A stretch of DNA of 64,000 bases from Streptomyces griseoviridis (GTDB lineage: Bacteria; Actinomycetota; Actinomycetes; Streptomycetales; Streptomycetaceae), in contig BMSM01000024.1 in the NCBI GenBank assembly GCA_014649155.1, forward strand, positions 1 through 64,000, read 5' to 3'. Each line of letters begins with the position of its first letter. Position 1 is the first letter of the stretch. Below the pieces are notes generated by a model that did no database searches, was not told the DNA's origin, and worked only from the letters and a program-made list of their open reading frames with translations. Made by a program: the position numbers and the translations under genes. Of this stretch, positions 56,753 through 64,000 are shown piece by piece.

Positions 56753-57236
56753 CCACCGAGCCTGCCGGGCCGGAACGCCCGGAGCCGCCGGCGCTGACCG
56801 AGCCGCGCGAACGACGGCGCACCTCGCTGATCCGGACCCTGCGGCGCCGAGGTCGTCGGCGGGCCGGCACGGCGGGCGCGGGCGGCGGCTGAGGCCCGCC
56901 GCCGCCATCTGCTCACCGAAACCCACCGGCTCTCCTGCCTCCTGCGCGGCCGGCCCCGCCAGGAGGGCCTGGACGAACAGATCGCGCAGACGGCCGTCGG
57001 CGCCTGGACCCGCCCCGCCGGCCGGGGAGCGGGTGATGGCCGTCGGCCGGCGCGCCCTGGCACCCGTACGACAGCGAGGACCGCAGCCGCCGGCAGGACG
57101 ACGCCGGTCACGAGGGGAAGGGCAGTCAGGACCAGGGCCGCCTCGCTGTGCGGTCCGTGTGATCTGTGTGATCTGTGTGATCTACGTTGTTTATATGAGC
57201 GATTCAATGTGCGATTGAGGTAAGGTCTCGCTGGAG
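56753..57236. other. Gene-free 480-base region before tap
   Basis: No supported gene is seen. Short Arg/Ala-rich frames (for example 56754-56892) have no homologue that can be recognised. The right end is AT-richer and carries three 9-bp direct repeats (57157-57183) and a probable promoter for the tap-tpg operon (57184-57230). Confidence 0.45.
57157..57183 (+). repeat. Three 9-bp direct repeats GTGTGATCT upstream of tap
   Basis: GTGTGATCT occurs three times in tandem at 57157-57165, 57166-57174 and 57175-57183. The repeats lie about 60-90 bases before the tap start and could be binding sites for a regulator, for Tap itself or for another replication protein. Confidence 0.85.
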
Positions 57237-57245
57237 GTGAGGTCC

Positions 57246-59432
57246 GTGCCCACTGAGGAAGAGCTGTTCGGCGCGGTGGACGCGCTGCTTGAACAAGTCG
57301 CCCAGACCGATCTCCCGCCCCCTGCCGAGCGCAAGCGGCTCCGCGAGGCCGCGGGCCTGAGCCAGGCCCAGGTCGCGGCCGTGCTGGAGACCCGCCGCGA
57401 AACGGTCGCGAGCTGGGAGTCCGGCCGGAACGAACCCCGGCCGCCGCAGCGCGCCGCCTACACCCGCCTGCTGGAGAGACTGGCCGAGCGGTTCCCGGCC
57501 CCCGAGGAAGCCCGCGCTCCGGACCCCGAGCCCGCGGCGGCGCCGGAGGCGCTCACCGGACCCACCCTCGCGTCGCAAGCGCCGGCGGCACCCGCAACTG
57601 CCCCCCGGCCGGCGGCGAGCAGCACCAGGCCGCCGGTGTCGCCGCAGCGCCCGGGCGCGAGGAAGGCGGTGGCGAGGAGAACCACGGCGGCCGACGCCGC
57701 CGACCCGCGCTTCGAGAACGGTCCCCTCGCGGTGATCGACTGTGCGGACGGGCAGGTGTCGGCGTACTGCGTCGGCGGCCTGGTCCTGGACGTGCCCGCC
57801 AGGACGATCCCGGCGCTGATCGACTGGACGCTGACCGAGGCCCGCCTGGGGCAGACCCGGCTGCACCGCAACGGCCGCGACGCCGACCCGGTCCTCGTTC
57901 TCACCGCGTCCGCGGTGGAGCGCTACGGCCTGCCCGCCGCCCTGTCGGAGGAGGAGCGGCGCGCGGGCCGGCTGGCGGCCGGCCACAAGGTGGTCAAGCA
58001 GATCGAGCGGGCCGGGCTCCAGCTCACCCAGCGCGGGTTCGGGCCGTGGGCCCGCCTCTACCGCGACCCGGAAGGTTCCACGCGCCGCTGCGTCCAGCTG
58101 TGCGTCCTGCCCTGGAACGCGCTGGACGCCCGCGAGTGGGACAGGAAGGACGACCCGCGGCTGCCGACGATGCACCCGGCCGACCTCGCCCGCTACCTCG
58201 GCCTGTACGCGGCCCGGGTGATGACGCCGCGCGGCAGCACCGCGACGACCGGCCTGGAGCTGATGACCGCGCTGCGCCCGCCGACCCGCGCGGAGAAGGA
58301 CCCGGGCACCGGCGAGTTCAAGCGGGTTCTCAACGACGACGCGCTCACCGCCCGGTACGACGTGGTGGAGTGCGAGGTCCCCGACGAACACCCCGTCCTC
58401 AAAGGCAAGTACGCCCGGCACCACCTCCGCACCCCGGCCGAGATGCTGATGGAGGAGCCCTACGACTGGTGCCGGCCGCTGACCGACGAGGAGTGCGCCA
58501 ACCCCTACTTGGTGGTCGTCGACCTCAACATGTCGTTCGCCGCCGCCGCCAACGGCCTCACGGTCGGCCTGAACGGACCGACCCACCTGACCGGCAACCC
58601 GCGGTTCGACCCGGCGCTGCCCGGCTCGTGGTTGGTCGACCTGTCCCACGTCGACCTCTCCCGCGTCCGGACCAACGGCCGTACCGTCGACGGAGAGCGG
58701 CTCCCCAGCCCGTTCACGCCGAGCGGAGACCGCCCCGAGGGCCCGGCGTGGTACGCCACGCCCACCGTCGCCTACGCCGTCGAGCTCGGCTTCGATGTCG
58801 CCCCGATCGAGGCGTACGTGCGCACGCGGACCGGCCGCTACCTGGACCCCTGGTACAAGCGGCTGCGCGACGCGTACGTGGAGACGATGGCCGACATGGG
58901 TGTCACCACCGAACTCACCGGACCGGAGTTCCTGGCCGCGATGGCGCGGCGCAAGCAGACCGACCCGACGATGGCGCTGCTGGAGACCGCGATCAAGGCG
59001 ACGGCGAAGGGCGCGATCGGCAAGCTGCGGCAGCGCAGCCGGGGCCAGGTGCCGTACTACGAGCCCTACCCGGCGCTGAACCGGGAGACGTGGCGCCCCG
59101 ACATCCGGGCCGCCGTGCTCGCGACCCAGCGGACCGGACTGCACCGCAAGCTGATGAAGACGGCGGCCGCCGCCGGCCTCTACCCGGTCGCGATCGGCAC
59201 CGACGCCGTCGTCTATCCCTCGCCCGGCCCGTCCCCGCTGGACGTCCTGCCGCACACGCCCGAGGGCAAGCCGGTGCCCGGCACGTTCCGGCTCGGGGTC
59301 TCGCCCGGGATGGTCAAGCACCAGGGCACCCAGACCGTCCTGTGGGCGGAAGCGCAGTTCGAGGAGCGCGGCGGCGTCTTCAACATCGCCAACCTCATCA
59401 AGACCGACCAGAGCGCCGGAGAAGGGGAGTAG
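57246..59432 (+). CDS. tap: Telomere-associated protein Tap
   Basis: This 728-residue protein matches Streptomyces Tap, which binds the single-stranded 3' overhangs of linear replicons and recruits the terminal protein for end patching. Seen are an N-terminal XRE-type helix-turn-helix (about 35-75: LREAAGLSQAQVAAVLETRRETVASWESGRNEP), a Pro/Ala-rich linker, and the long conserved body (FENGPLAVIDCADGQVSAYC, PWARLYRDPEG, LYAARVMTPRGSTATTGLELM, NPYLVVVDLNMSFAAAANGL, LRDAYVETMADMG, NIANLIKTDQS). The GTG at 57246 is chosen because GGAGG lies 8 bases before it; a GTG at 57237 overlaps that site. tpg follows after 3 bases. It marks the window as part of a linear chromosome or plasmid. Confidence 0.93.
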   Translation: MPTEEELFGAVDALLEQVAQTDLPPPAERKRLREAAGLSQAQVAAVLETRRETVASWESGRNEPRPPQRAAYTRLLERLAERFPAPEEARAPDPEPAAAPEALTGPTLASQAPAAPATAPRPAASSTRPPVSPQRPGARKAVARRTTAADAADPRFENGPLAVIDCADGQVSAYCVGGLVLDVPARTIPALIDWTLTEARLGQTRLHRNGRDADPVLVLTASAVERYGLPAALSEEERRAGRLAAGHKVVKQIERAGLQLTQRGFGPWARLYRDPEGSTRRCVQLCVLPWNALDAREWDRKDDPRLPTMHPADLARYLGLYAARVMTPRGSTATTGLELMTALRPPTRAEKDPGTGEFKRVLNDDALTARYDVVECEVPDEHPVLKGKYARHHLRTPAEMLMEEPYDWCRPLTDEECANPYLVVVDLNMSFAAAANGLTVGLNGPTHLTGNPRFDPALPGSWLVDLSHVDLSRVRTNGRTVDGERLPSPFTPSGDRPEGPAWYATPTVAYAVELGFDVAPIEAYVRTRTGRYLDPWYKRLRDAYVETMADMGVTTELTGPEFLAAMARRKQTDPTMALLETAIKATAKGAIGKLRQRSRGQVPYYEPYPALNRETWRPDIRAAVLATQRTGLHRKLMKTAAAAGLYPVAIGTDAVVYPSPGPSPLDVLPHTPEGKPVPGTFRLGVSPGMVKHQGTQTVLWAEAQFEERGGVFNIANLIKTDQSAGEGE

Positions 59433-59435
59433 GCC

Positions 59436-59993
59436 GTGGTGGACTCGCTCGGGGACAGCCTGGACCGCGCCCTGGAGGGGGCGTTCACCCGCCGCATCCC
59501 GCAGAGCGCCCAGGCGCAGATGAAGTACCTGGTCAAGCAGCTCAAGGGCACCAAGGCCACCGCGCGGGCACTCGGAATCTCCCAGCGCACGGTGGAGCGG
59601 TACGTCTCGGGCAAGCTCAAGCGGCCCCGCCAGGACCTCCGCGGCCGCATGGAGCGTGAGGTCAGGAAGCGCTGGCAGCCGCAAGTGCGGGCGAAGGCGA
59701 GGAAGAAGGCCGCTTCCACCGACGGCCTGGTCGTCTCCACCCGGGCGCGGTTCGGGTTCACCGCGGCGCCGGGCACCACCGACGACGCCCGGATCCGCGA
59801 CATCACCCAGGCCCTGCCACCCGAGTACGCCGCCCAGCTGTTCACCGCCCGCGAGCAGGGCGCCACCGAGCACCAGCTCCAGCAGATCGCCGCCGACGGC
59901 CTCGCCCGGATGTACTTCCGCGCCGACAACTCCCGGGCGCACGGCCTGGGCGTGGAGTTCACCGACGTGGAGCACATCGAGATCGAACTGTAG
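59436..59993 (+). CDS. tpg: Telomere terminal protein Tpg
   Basis: This 185-residue protein matches Streptomyces terminal proteins (Tpg), which become covalently attached to the 5' ends and prime DNA synthesis during telomere patching. The sequence shows a helix-turn-helix (LKGTKATARALGISQRTVERYVSGKLKRP, about 38-66), a basic region (RGRMEREVRKRWQPQVRAKARKKAA) and the conserved C-terminal part (RARFGFTAAPGTTDDARIRDITQALPPEYA, MYFRADNSRAHGLGVEFTDVEHIEIEL). The priming residue was not assigned. The GTG at 59436 or the next GTG (59439) is the start, with AGGGGAG upstream. It is 3 bases from the tap stop and co-transcribed with tap. Confidence 0.94.
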   Translation: MVDSLGDSLDRALEGAFTRRIPQSAQAQMKYLVKQLKGTKATARALGISQRTVERYVSGKLKRPRQDLRGRMEREVRKRWQPQVRAKARKKAASTDGLVVSTRARFGFTAAPGTTDDARIRDITQALPPEYAAQLFTAREQGATEHQLQQIAADGLARMYFRADNSRAHGLGVEFTDVEHIEIEL

Positions 59994-60029
59994 GCCCCTC
60001 AACCGAACGCCTCGGCCCCGGTATCACAG

Positions 60030-60152
60030 CTAACCGGGCGCGGCTTCGGCGAGGATGTCGAGCTGGGCCAGGTGTCTCAGTTTGACCCGGGTGCCTTCGA
60101 TGTTCTTCGGCAGTAGCGACAAGTCGCTCGGGTACGGCTTACGTGCACTCAC
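60030..60152 (-). pseudogene. N-terminal fragment of an IS5-like transposase
   Basis: A 40-residue minus-strand frame from GTG 60152 begins SARKPYPSDLS, the typical opening of IS5-family transposases (KPYPSDLSDxxW), and then continues with unrelated sequence (LLPKNIEGTRVKLRHL...) to a TAG at 60030. It is a short remnant, 37 bases downstream of tpg. Confidence 0.4.
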
Positions 60153-60327
60153 CTCATCACACCATCAGATCGGCAATCGCAAGCCAGCGGATTCCGCCCG
60201 CACCCACACCATCAGGCGACGACAAGACTGGCCAAAGACCCACGAACCGCCCTCTGAAGCGACCGCCCTCGTCGCAACCCTCGACGAGTGGCAGTGACCA
60301 GCACCTTCACGATCGGCCTGTGGCCCT
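60153..60327. other. Short gene-free stretch
   Basis: Together with the transposase fragment this makes a 330-base gap between tpg and the SnoaL-like gene. Base composition is less GC-rich than the neighbours, with runs such as CACACCATCAGATCGGCAATCGC. No gene is supported in it; a plus-strand frame at 60055-60297 lacks coding bias. Confidence 0.45.
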
Positions 60328-60771
60328 TCACTGATCCTCTGCCTCGAATGCCCGGGCGACGGCGAGGCTGTCCTCGTAGACATGGTGCCGGGTGACAAGG
60401 CCGTCCTCAACAGTGAGGTGCAGGGCGAATCGCGCGCGATACGCACGTCTGGTGGGCCGGGCGGTCTGGCGGATCTCGCCGAGCACGACCGCGTCGTTTC
60501 CGTCGATGAGGATGCGCTCAACCTCGGTCGCCACCTGCTCCGGCACGTGGTGCTCGGCAAGCTCGCGATAGTGAGCGGCTGCGTCGGCCCTGGTCGACCG
60601 GTGACGGATCCACGGCGTGGCAGCACGGCCATGCTCGGCCTCCGGCCAGCTCAGCTTCCAATCACCCTGCTCGGCATACAGCTCGGCAACGCGCTCGGGG
60701 TCGCCCTCACCGACCCTGCGCAGCAGTTCTTCGACCACGGTGCGCGTGTTCGTAGGCGCGGCTATGGACAT
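60328..60771 (-). CDS. SnoaL-like/NTF2-fold protein
   Basis: This 147-residue protein of the SnoaL_3/NTF2 fold runs TRTVVEELLRRVGEGDPERVAELYAEQGDWKLSW, HRSTRADAAAHYRELAEHHVPEQ, ERILIDGNDAVVLGEIRQTAR and FALHLTVEDGLVTRHHVYEDSLAVARAF. Proteins of this pattern range from ketosteroid-isomerase-like enzymes to binding proteins; no catalytic set can be assigned. ATG 60771 has GGAGGGGG at -7; an in-frame extension to 60852 is not conserved. It is divergent from the PPOX gene. Codon GC3 is slightly lower than in the left half of the window, which may mean later acquisition. Confidence 0.78.
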   Translation of the reverse strand: MSIAAPTNTRTVVEELLRRVGEGDPERVAELYAEQGDWKLSWPEAEHGRAATPWIRHRSTRADAAAHYRELAEHHVPEQVATEVERILIDGNDAVVLGEIRQTARPTRRAYRARFALHLTVEDGLVTRHHVYEDSLAVARAFEAEDQ

Positions 60772-60943
60772 GACTGCCCCCTCCCTCCTGGCCCGCGTCC
60801 TGTCGGCGCGGTGAGAACGCCCATCGTGCCGACACAGGCAGGCTGAGACCATTACCTCCGAAGTAGCGCAAGCACATCACCTGGATCGACATCCGTAACA
60901 CGCCCTGTGGAATCCCGGGGACGTTACGGAAGTTGGTCACAGC

Positions 60944-61408
60944 ATGACTCAAGGCCCAGCGCCTCGCTCCCTGTCCAGCGAAACCCTCTCCGATCTGCTC
61001 GCCAGGCAGCGGTTCGGGACCCTCGCCACTGTCAGGCAAAGTGGCCATCCGCACCTGACCACCATGCTCTACAGCTGGGACCCCGAGGCCTGCATCGTGA
61101 GGCTGTCCACCACGGCCGATCGCATCAAGGTCAAGCACCTGCAGCGCGACCCGCGCGCGGCGCTGCATGTGCAGGGTGGCGACGTCTGGTCGTTCGCCGT
61201 GGCCGAGGGCGTGGCGGAGGCTTCCGAGATCACGACGGTTCCCGGCGACGCGGTCGGGCGGGAACTGCTCGCGATGATCCCGACGGCCGCGAAGCCGGCT
61301 GATGAAGACGCGTTCCTCGAGCAGGTGGCCGCCGAGCTCAGGATCGTCATTCGGTTGAGGGTGGAGCGGTTGTACGGGACGGCCTTGGATATCAACGGCC
61401 AGGGGTGA
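60944..61408 (+). CDS. PPOX-class (pyridoxamine-oxidase-fold) F420/FMN-dependent protein
   Basis: This 154-residue split-barrel protein has LLARQRFGTLATVRQSGHPHLTTMLYSWD, IVRLSTTADRIKVKHLQRDPRAALHV and YGTALDINGQG. The pattern is that of actinobacterial TIGR03618-type PPOX proteins, which bind F420 or FMN and reduce or hold small substrates. ATG 60944. It is divergent from the SnoaL-like gene, with about 170 bases between starts, and lies just left of the IS5 relic. Confidence 0.82.
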   Translation: MTQGPAPRSLSSETLSDLLARQRFGTLATVRQSGHPHLTTMLYSWDPEACIVRLSTTADRIKVKHLQRDPRAALHVQGGDVWSFAVAEGVAEASEITTVPGDAVGRELLAMIPTAAKPADEDAFLEQVAAELRIVIRLRVERLYGTALDINGQG

Positions 61409-61422
61409 CCGTCTGGTCATAG

Positions 61423-62225
61423 TCACTCGTTGACGGCTGTAACCAGCACGGTCGCGTGGTGGCGGACGGCGAGCCTGGCGTACCTCGTCGCGACCGCGCG
61501 GTGGCGCTTCAACCGGTCGATCCCACACTTGACCGCGTGCCGCCGGCTGCAGTCGCCCTTGTCGAACTTGGGCGGGCGACCACCACGGGAACCGGGCTTC
61601 TTGCGACTGCGGACCTGGTCAGTCTTCTCCGGGATCGTGCAGTGGATGTCGCGTCGGCCCAGGTAGGCGCGGTCGGCGCGGGAGCCGTACGCTGCGTCCG
61701 CGCGGACCCTATCCGGTTTGTTCGGGTCGGCCGGGGCCGGTTCGAGGCATCCGAATGCCGCCCAGGACCGGCTGCGAGCGGGGACCGCCGTGGCGCTGGC
61801 CGGCGGTGACCAGCGTGAACAGCGGCGCCCGCCCATGCTCGACCGCACAGAACAGTTTGGTGGTCAGCCCACCGCGCGAGCGCCCCAGGCCGTGGTCGTC
61901 GGGCTCGACGTCGGCCAACAGGCCCCGATGGCCGAAGGGATGGGGAGAGGCCGACAGAGAACCAGCGGGGGAGCACGTCGTGCGTGGCGGCATGGCGAAG
62001 GTGCATGAGCGTGGCCAGGAGCCGGTCGACGAACACCAGCCGGTGCTGCGCGCCCGCCCGCAGCACGCTTCCGCGGGCCGGGACGCAAGCTCGGCCTGGT
62101 GCCGTCCGTGCCACAACGGGCCCAGCTCGGCGACGCACTCGACGATCACGCCAGCCGACAGGCCCATGAGCCCACGGTCGCTGGTGATCACCGCACGAGA
62201 CGCGTTCCCCGCCCCACGACCATGA
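61423..62225 (-). pseudogene. IS5-family transposase, frameshifted
   Basis: Minus-strand frames combine to an IS5-type DDE transposase: ITSDRGLMGLSAGVIVECVAELGPLWHGRHQAEL (about 62190-62090), then LVFVDRLLATLMHLRHAATHDVL, then LGRSRGGLTTKLFCAVEHGRAPLFTLVTAGQRH, and finally RVRADAAYGSRADRAYLGRRDIHCTIPEKTDQVRSRKK...HAVKCGIDRLKRHRAVATRYARLAVRH with a TGA at 61423. At least three frameshifts break it. The GLTTKLF and AVxxGIxRLKRHRAVATRY motifs are characteristic. Terminal inverted repeats were not found by eye. Confidence 0.82.
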
Positions 62226-62273
62226 CCGGTGATCAGACGCTCGACGTCCCCTCGCTTACCGCGCGCGAGCTGG

Positions 62274-63188
62274 TCAGCCGGACGCGGGTGTCAGCTGCTC
62301 CTCCGCCCACTCGGCGAAGGTGGTGACCGGGATGCCCAACTTCCGGGCGAACTCAGGCCGGGCGGGCTGGAGGACCGCGTTGTTCCACTCGTGTCCGGCT
62401 CCCCACGCCGGCATGCCCGCGGCGAGGGCCTCTTCCAGGCTCATGGAGGGCGCGGTCATGGGCACGCCCCAGGCGGCGGACAAGGTCTGCGCGATCTGCT
62501 CCATCGTGCGCAGGTCACCGGCCAGTTCCAGTTCCACTTGGTGGAACCGGTCAGGGTCTCGAAGAGCGTGCGCCGCGGCCGTGCCGATGTCCCGCACAGC
62601 CACCAGGGCCAGTTCGGTGTCCGGTTTCAGTACCGTCAGCAGTCCGCCGCCGGGCCCCCTCGGTGCCAGCAGGGGCAGGTTCTCCATGAAGAAGGCGGGC
62701 TTGATCACCGTCCAGCGGGCAAAGCCCGCACCACGCACCGCCTCCATGATCGCCTGCTTGGTGTGGAAGTAGTCCGCCATCGCCGCCCAGCGGCCCTCGG
62801 CCCAGCCGGGTGCCCGGGTGTGCTCACCGACTCCACTGGTCGAGGACTGCACGAACTGTCGTACTCCCCAAGCCTTCGCCGCGTCCACCAGGTTGGTGGC
62901 CTGGGCGAGCTCGCCCGCGAAGTCCACGCCGGTCTCGGTCATCGGCGGCATCTGCACCGAGAACACCGCGCGGACTCCCTCGACCGCTGGGCCGAGGGAG
63001 GCCCGGTCGGAGAGATCCGCCCGCACCAGCTCGGCGCCCAGCGCCTCGATCGCCTGGGCGGACTTCGACCGCGGATCGCGTACGAGTGCACGCACGGGCA
63101 CGTCGGCGGCCAGGAGTGCGCGGGCCGTGGCCCCGCCTTGCCGGCCGGTGGCTCCGGTGACCAGGACGGTATCGCCGTTGACGGGCAT
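62274..63188 (-). CDS. NmrA-like NAD(P)-binding protein
   Basis: This 304-residue Rossmann-fold protein of the atypical short-chain dehydrogenase/NmrA group has the nucleotide motif VLVTGATGRQGGATARAL at the start, VRALVRDPRSKSA, LVRADLSDRASLGPAVEGVRAVFSVQ, and FVQSSTSGVGE. The Tyr-x3-Lys of true dehydrogenases is represented by YFHTKQAIME. Members sense NADP+ or reduce quinones and epoxides. ATG 63188 faces a TetR gene, and two inverted-repeat operators lie between them, so it is the probable target of that repressor and may be induced by an electrophile or drug. Confidence 0.87.
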   Translation of the reverse strand: MPVNGDTVLVTGATGRQGGATARALLAADVPVRALVRDPRSKSAQAIEALGAELVRADLSDRASLGPAVEGVRAVFSVQMPPMTETGVDFAGELAQATNLVDAAKAWGVRQFVQSSTSGVGEHTRAPGWAEGRWAAMADYFHTKQAIMEAVRGAGFARWTVIKPAFFMENLPLLAPRGPGGGLLTVLKPDTELALVAVRDIGTAAAHALRDPDRFHQVELELAGDLRTMEQIAQTLSAAWGVPMTAPSMSLEEALAAGMPAWGAGHEWNNAVLQPARPEFARKLGIPVTTFAEWAEEQLTPASG

Positions 63189-63217
63189 GGTTGCTGCTCC
63201 TCACAGACCGGAGAAAG

Positions 63218-63276
63218 GAAACGGCGGGGTCCGCCGTTTCGTCTGCCGCTAAGATATGGCGGGGCCCGCCGTTTAT
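63218..63276. promoter_or_regulatory. Two TetR-type operators in tandem
   Basis: Site 1 (63218-63240) is a perfect inverted repeat, GAAACGGCGG-GGT-CCGCCGTTTC. Site 2 (about 63254-63276) is a near match, ATATGGCGGGGCCCGCCGTTTAT. Centres are about 35-36 bases apart, between the divergent NmrA-like gene (start 63188) and TetR gene (start 63290). A TetR dimer or dimer pair on each site would control both. Confidence 0.8.
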
Positions 63277-63289
63277 CAATGAGGAGATC

Positions 63290-63922
63290 ATGACCGGTCA
63301 GCGCTCGGACGCCCGACGCAACTACCAGCGCATCCTCGCCGTCGCCCAAGCCGAGGTCGCCGCGCACGGCGCCGAGGCATCCCAGGAGCGGATCGCCCGC
63401 ACCGCAGGCGTCGGTTCGGCGACCGTGCGCCGTCACTTCCCCACCCGCCGTGCCCTGCTCGAAGCCGTCTTCCAGGAGCGCATCGAGGGCCTGTGCGAGC
63501 GCGCCCACCGGCTGAGTGCGACCGAGGACGGCCGCACCGGCCTCCTGGAGTGGCTTCACGCCCTCGTTCTCTACGCCGTCTCGGCCCGCGGATTCGCCAA
63601 CACCCTCAGTTATGAGCCTCCCACCGAGGAGTCCTCCCCGCACTCCTGTGGCAACAGAATCGCAGCGGCCGGAACTCCCCTGCTCCAGCGGGCCATCCGC
63701 GACAAGGCGGTTGCACCGCACGTCACCTTCCACGACCTGCTGACCCTCGCTGTCGGCATCGCCCTGGCCACCGAGCACCACAAGGACCCCGAGACCCAGG
63801 CCGACCGCCTCTTCCGCCTCGCCGTGGAAGGGCTCAGCCCCGAGCACGGCATCGCTGGGGCGTCCGGGAACTCAGGATCTCCGGTACCGGTGACAGAAAG
63901 CCTGCCGACCGGGCGGTTGTGA
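63290..63922 (+). CDS. TetR-family repressor
   Basis: This 210-residue protein has an N-terminal TetR helix-turn-helix (ARRNYQRILAVAQAEVAAHGAEASQERIARTAGVGSATVRRHFPTRRALLEAVF) and a helical ligand domain that ends with HKDPETQADRLFRLAVEGLSPE, typical of the TetR_C SbtR-like subgroup. ATG 63290 has GAGGAG 4 bases before it. It is divergent from the NmrA-like gene and most likely represses that gene and itself through the two sites in between. Confidence 0.9.
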   Translation: MTGQRSDARRNYQRILAVAQAEVAAHGAEASQERIARTAGVGSATVRRHFPTRRALLEAVFQERIEGLCERAHRLSATEDGRTGLLEWLHALVLYAVSARGFANTLSYEPPTEESSPHSCGNRIAAAGTPLLQRAIRDKAVAPHVTFHDLLTLAVGIALATEHHKDPETQADRLFRLAVEGLSPEHGIAGASGNSGSPVPVTESLPTGRL

Positions 63923-63941
63923 CAAGCGGGATGCCCAAGCG

Positions 63942-64000
63942 GTGACGACCAACGTGCCTCGACCGGTCCTCTTGGCCGGCTCATCCGGCGTCGCAGCCGA
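63942..64000 (+). CDS. Start of a possible Rossmann-fold protein (partial at window edge)
   Basis: A GTG at 63942 opens a frame (TTNVPRPVLLAGSSGVAA) that runs off the window. VLLAGSSGVAA resembles the first strand and glycine loop of an NAD(P)-binding protein. No ribosome site stands out, and only 19 codons are visible, so this is tentative. Confidence 0.3.
   Translation, partial: MTTNVPRPVLLAGSSGVAA

Noticed and set aside
57033..57218. Small plus-strand frame before tap
   Set aside because: It runs through the direct repeats and promoter region, with no coding bias.
60055..60297. An 80-codon plus-strand frame after tpg
   Set aside because: Lacks GC3 bias and overlaps the transposase fragment on the other strand.

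Overview
The window is high-GC actinobacterial DNA and almost certainly comes from a Streptomyces. Codon third positions are GC-saturated, GTG and TTG starts are common, there are two very large LuxR (LAL) regulators, a FemX-type cell-wall enzyme and F420-dependent oxidoreductases, and, most tellingly, an adjacent tap-tpg pair encoding the proteins that cap linear Streptomyces replicons. This places the window in a chromosome arm or on a linear plasmid. The high load of truncated and frameshifted genes and the transposase relics fit such a region.

Region 1 (about 0.5-17.2 kb) is a biosynthetic gene cluster. Nine genes lie on the minus strand in one probable operon (11083 down to 1162): isoprenyl-diphosphate synthase homologue 2, a tryptophan-2,3-dioxygenase-like domain fused to an FAD monooxygenase, isoprenyl-diphosphate synthase homologue 1, a P450, a 3Fe-4S ferredoxin, a group A FAD hydroxylase, a limonene-epoxide-hydrolase-like protein, an acyl-CoA-dehydrogenase-fold (group D) flavin monooxygenase, and a Pyr4/PaxB-like membrane terpene cyclase. 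Three LuxR-type regulators flank it. The gene set matches the prenylate, epoxidise, cyclise and oxidise logic of indole terpenoids (paxilline, xiamycin, drimentine), but the dioxygenase-monooxygenase fusion and a synthase homologue with an altered IPP-binding motif suggest an unusual, possibly new, meroterpenoid. This is the best candidate for an undescribed system.

Region 2 (17.3-33 kb) is metabolic: a DinB-fold protein, an SCO6745-like protein, FemX, a GntR regulator, a deletion scar made of two half genes (ROK and a carbohydrate-binding module), a lone OLD-type TOPRIM protein, an F420 oxidoreductase, a UbiX/UbiD/subunit-D hydroxyarylic acid decarboxylase operon with a divergent AraC regulator, and a four-gene operon (mannonate dehydratase, fructuronate reductase, MFS permease, idonate/gulonate dehydrogenase) with a divergent GntR regulator and a clear operator. 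Together the last set could take L-gulonate through D-fructuronate and D-mannonate to 2-keto-3-deoxygluconate.

Region 3 (33-43.8 kb): a tightly overlapping operon of a cell-wall-sorted protein, a lipobox class F sortase, an ECF sigma factor and a probable anti-sigma or membrane partner; a degenerate DUF4328 gene; a LysR-controlled thiolase/CoA-transferase operon (pcaF/pcaI/pcaJ type, end of the beta-ketoadipate pathway); then relics of Lrp, EamA and DUF4440 genes, a large hypothetical protein and a CHMI-family isomerase.

Region 4 (43.8-57 kb): a secreted GH92 alpha-mannosidase with a LacI-type operator far upstream, an oxidoreductase relic, an internally duplicated hypothetical protein, a lamin-tail secreted protein, a membrane protein and a small protein that carry matching G/N/Q-rich motifs, a secreted serine-protease homologue that has lost its catalytic His and Ser, a class V aminotransferase and a Tat-exported cholesterol-oxidase-like flavoprotein.

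Region 5 (57-64 kb): tap-tpg, two transposase relics, small SnoaL-like and PPOX genes, and a divergent NmrA-like reductase/TetR pair with two inverted-repeat operators. No tRNA, rRNA or CRISPR array was seen.
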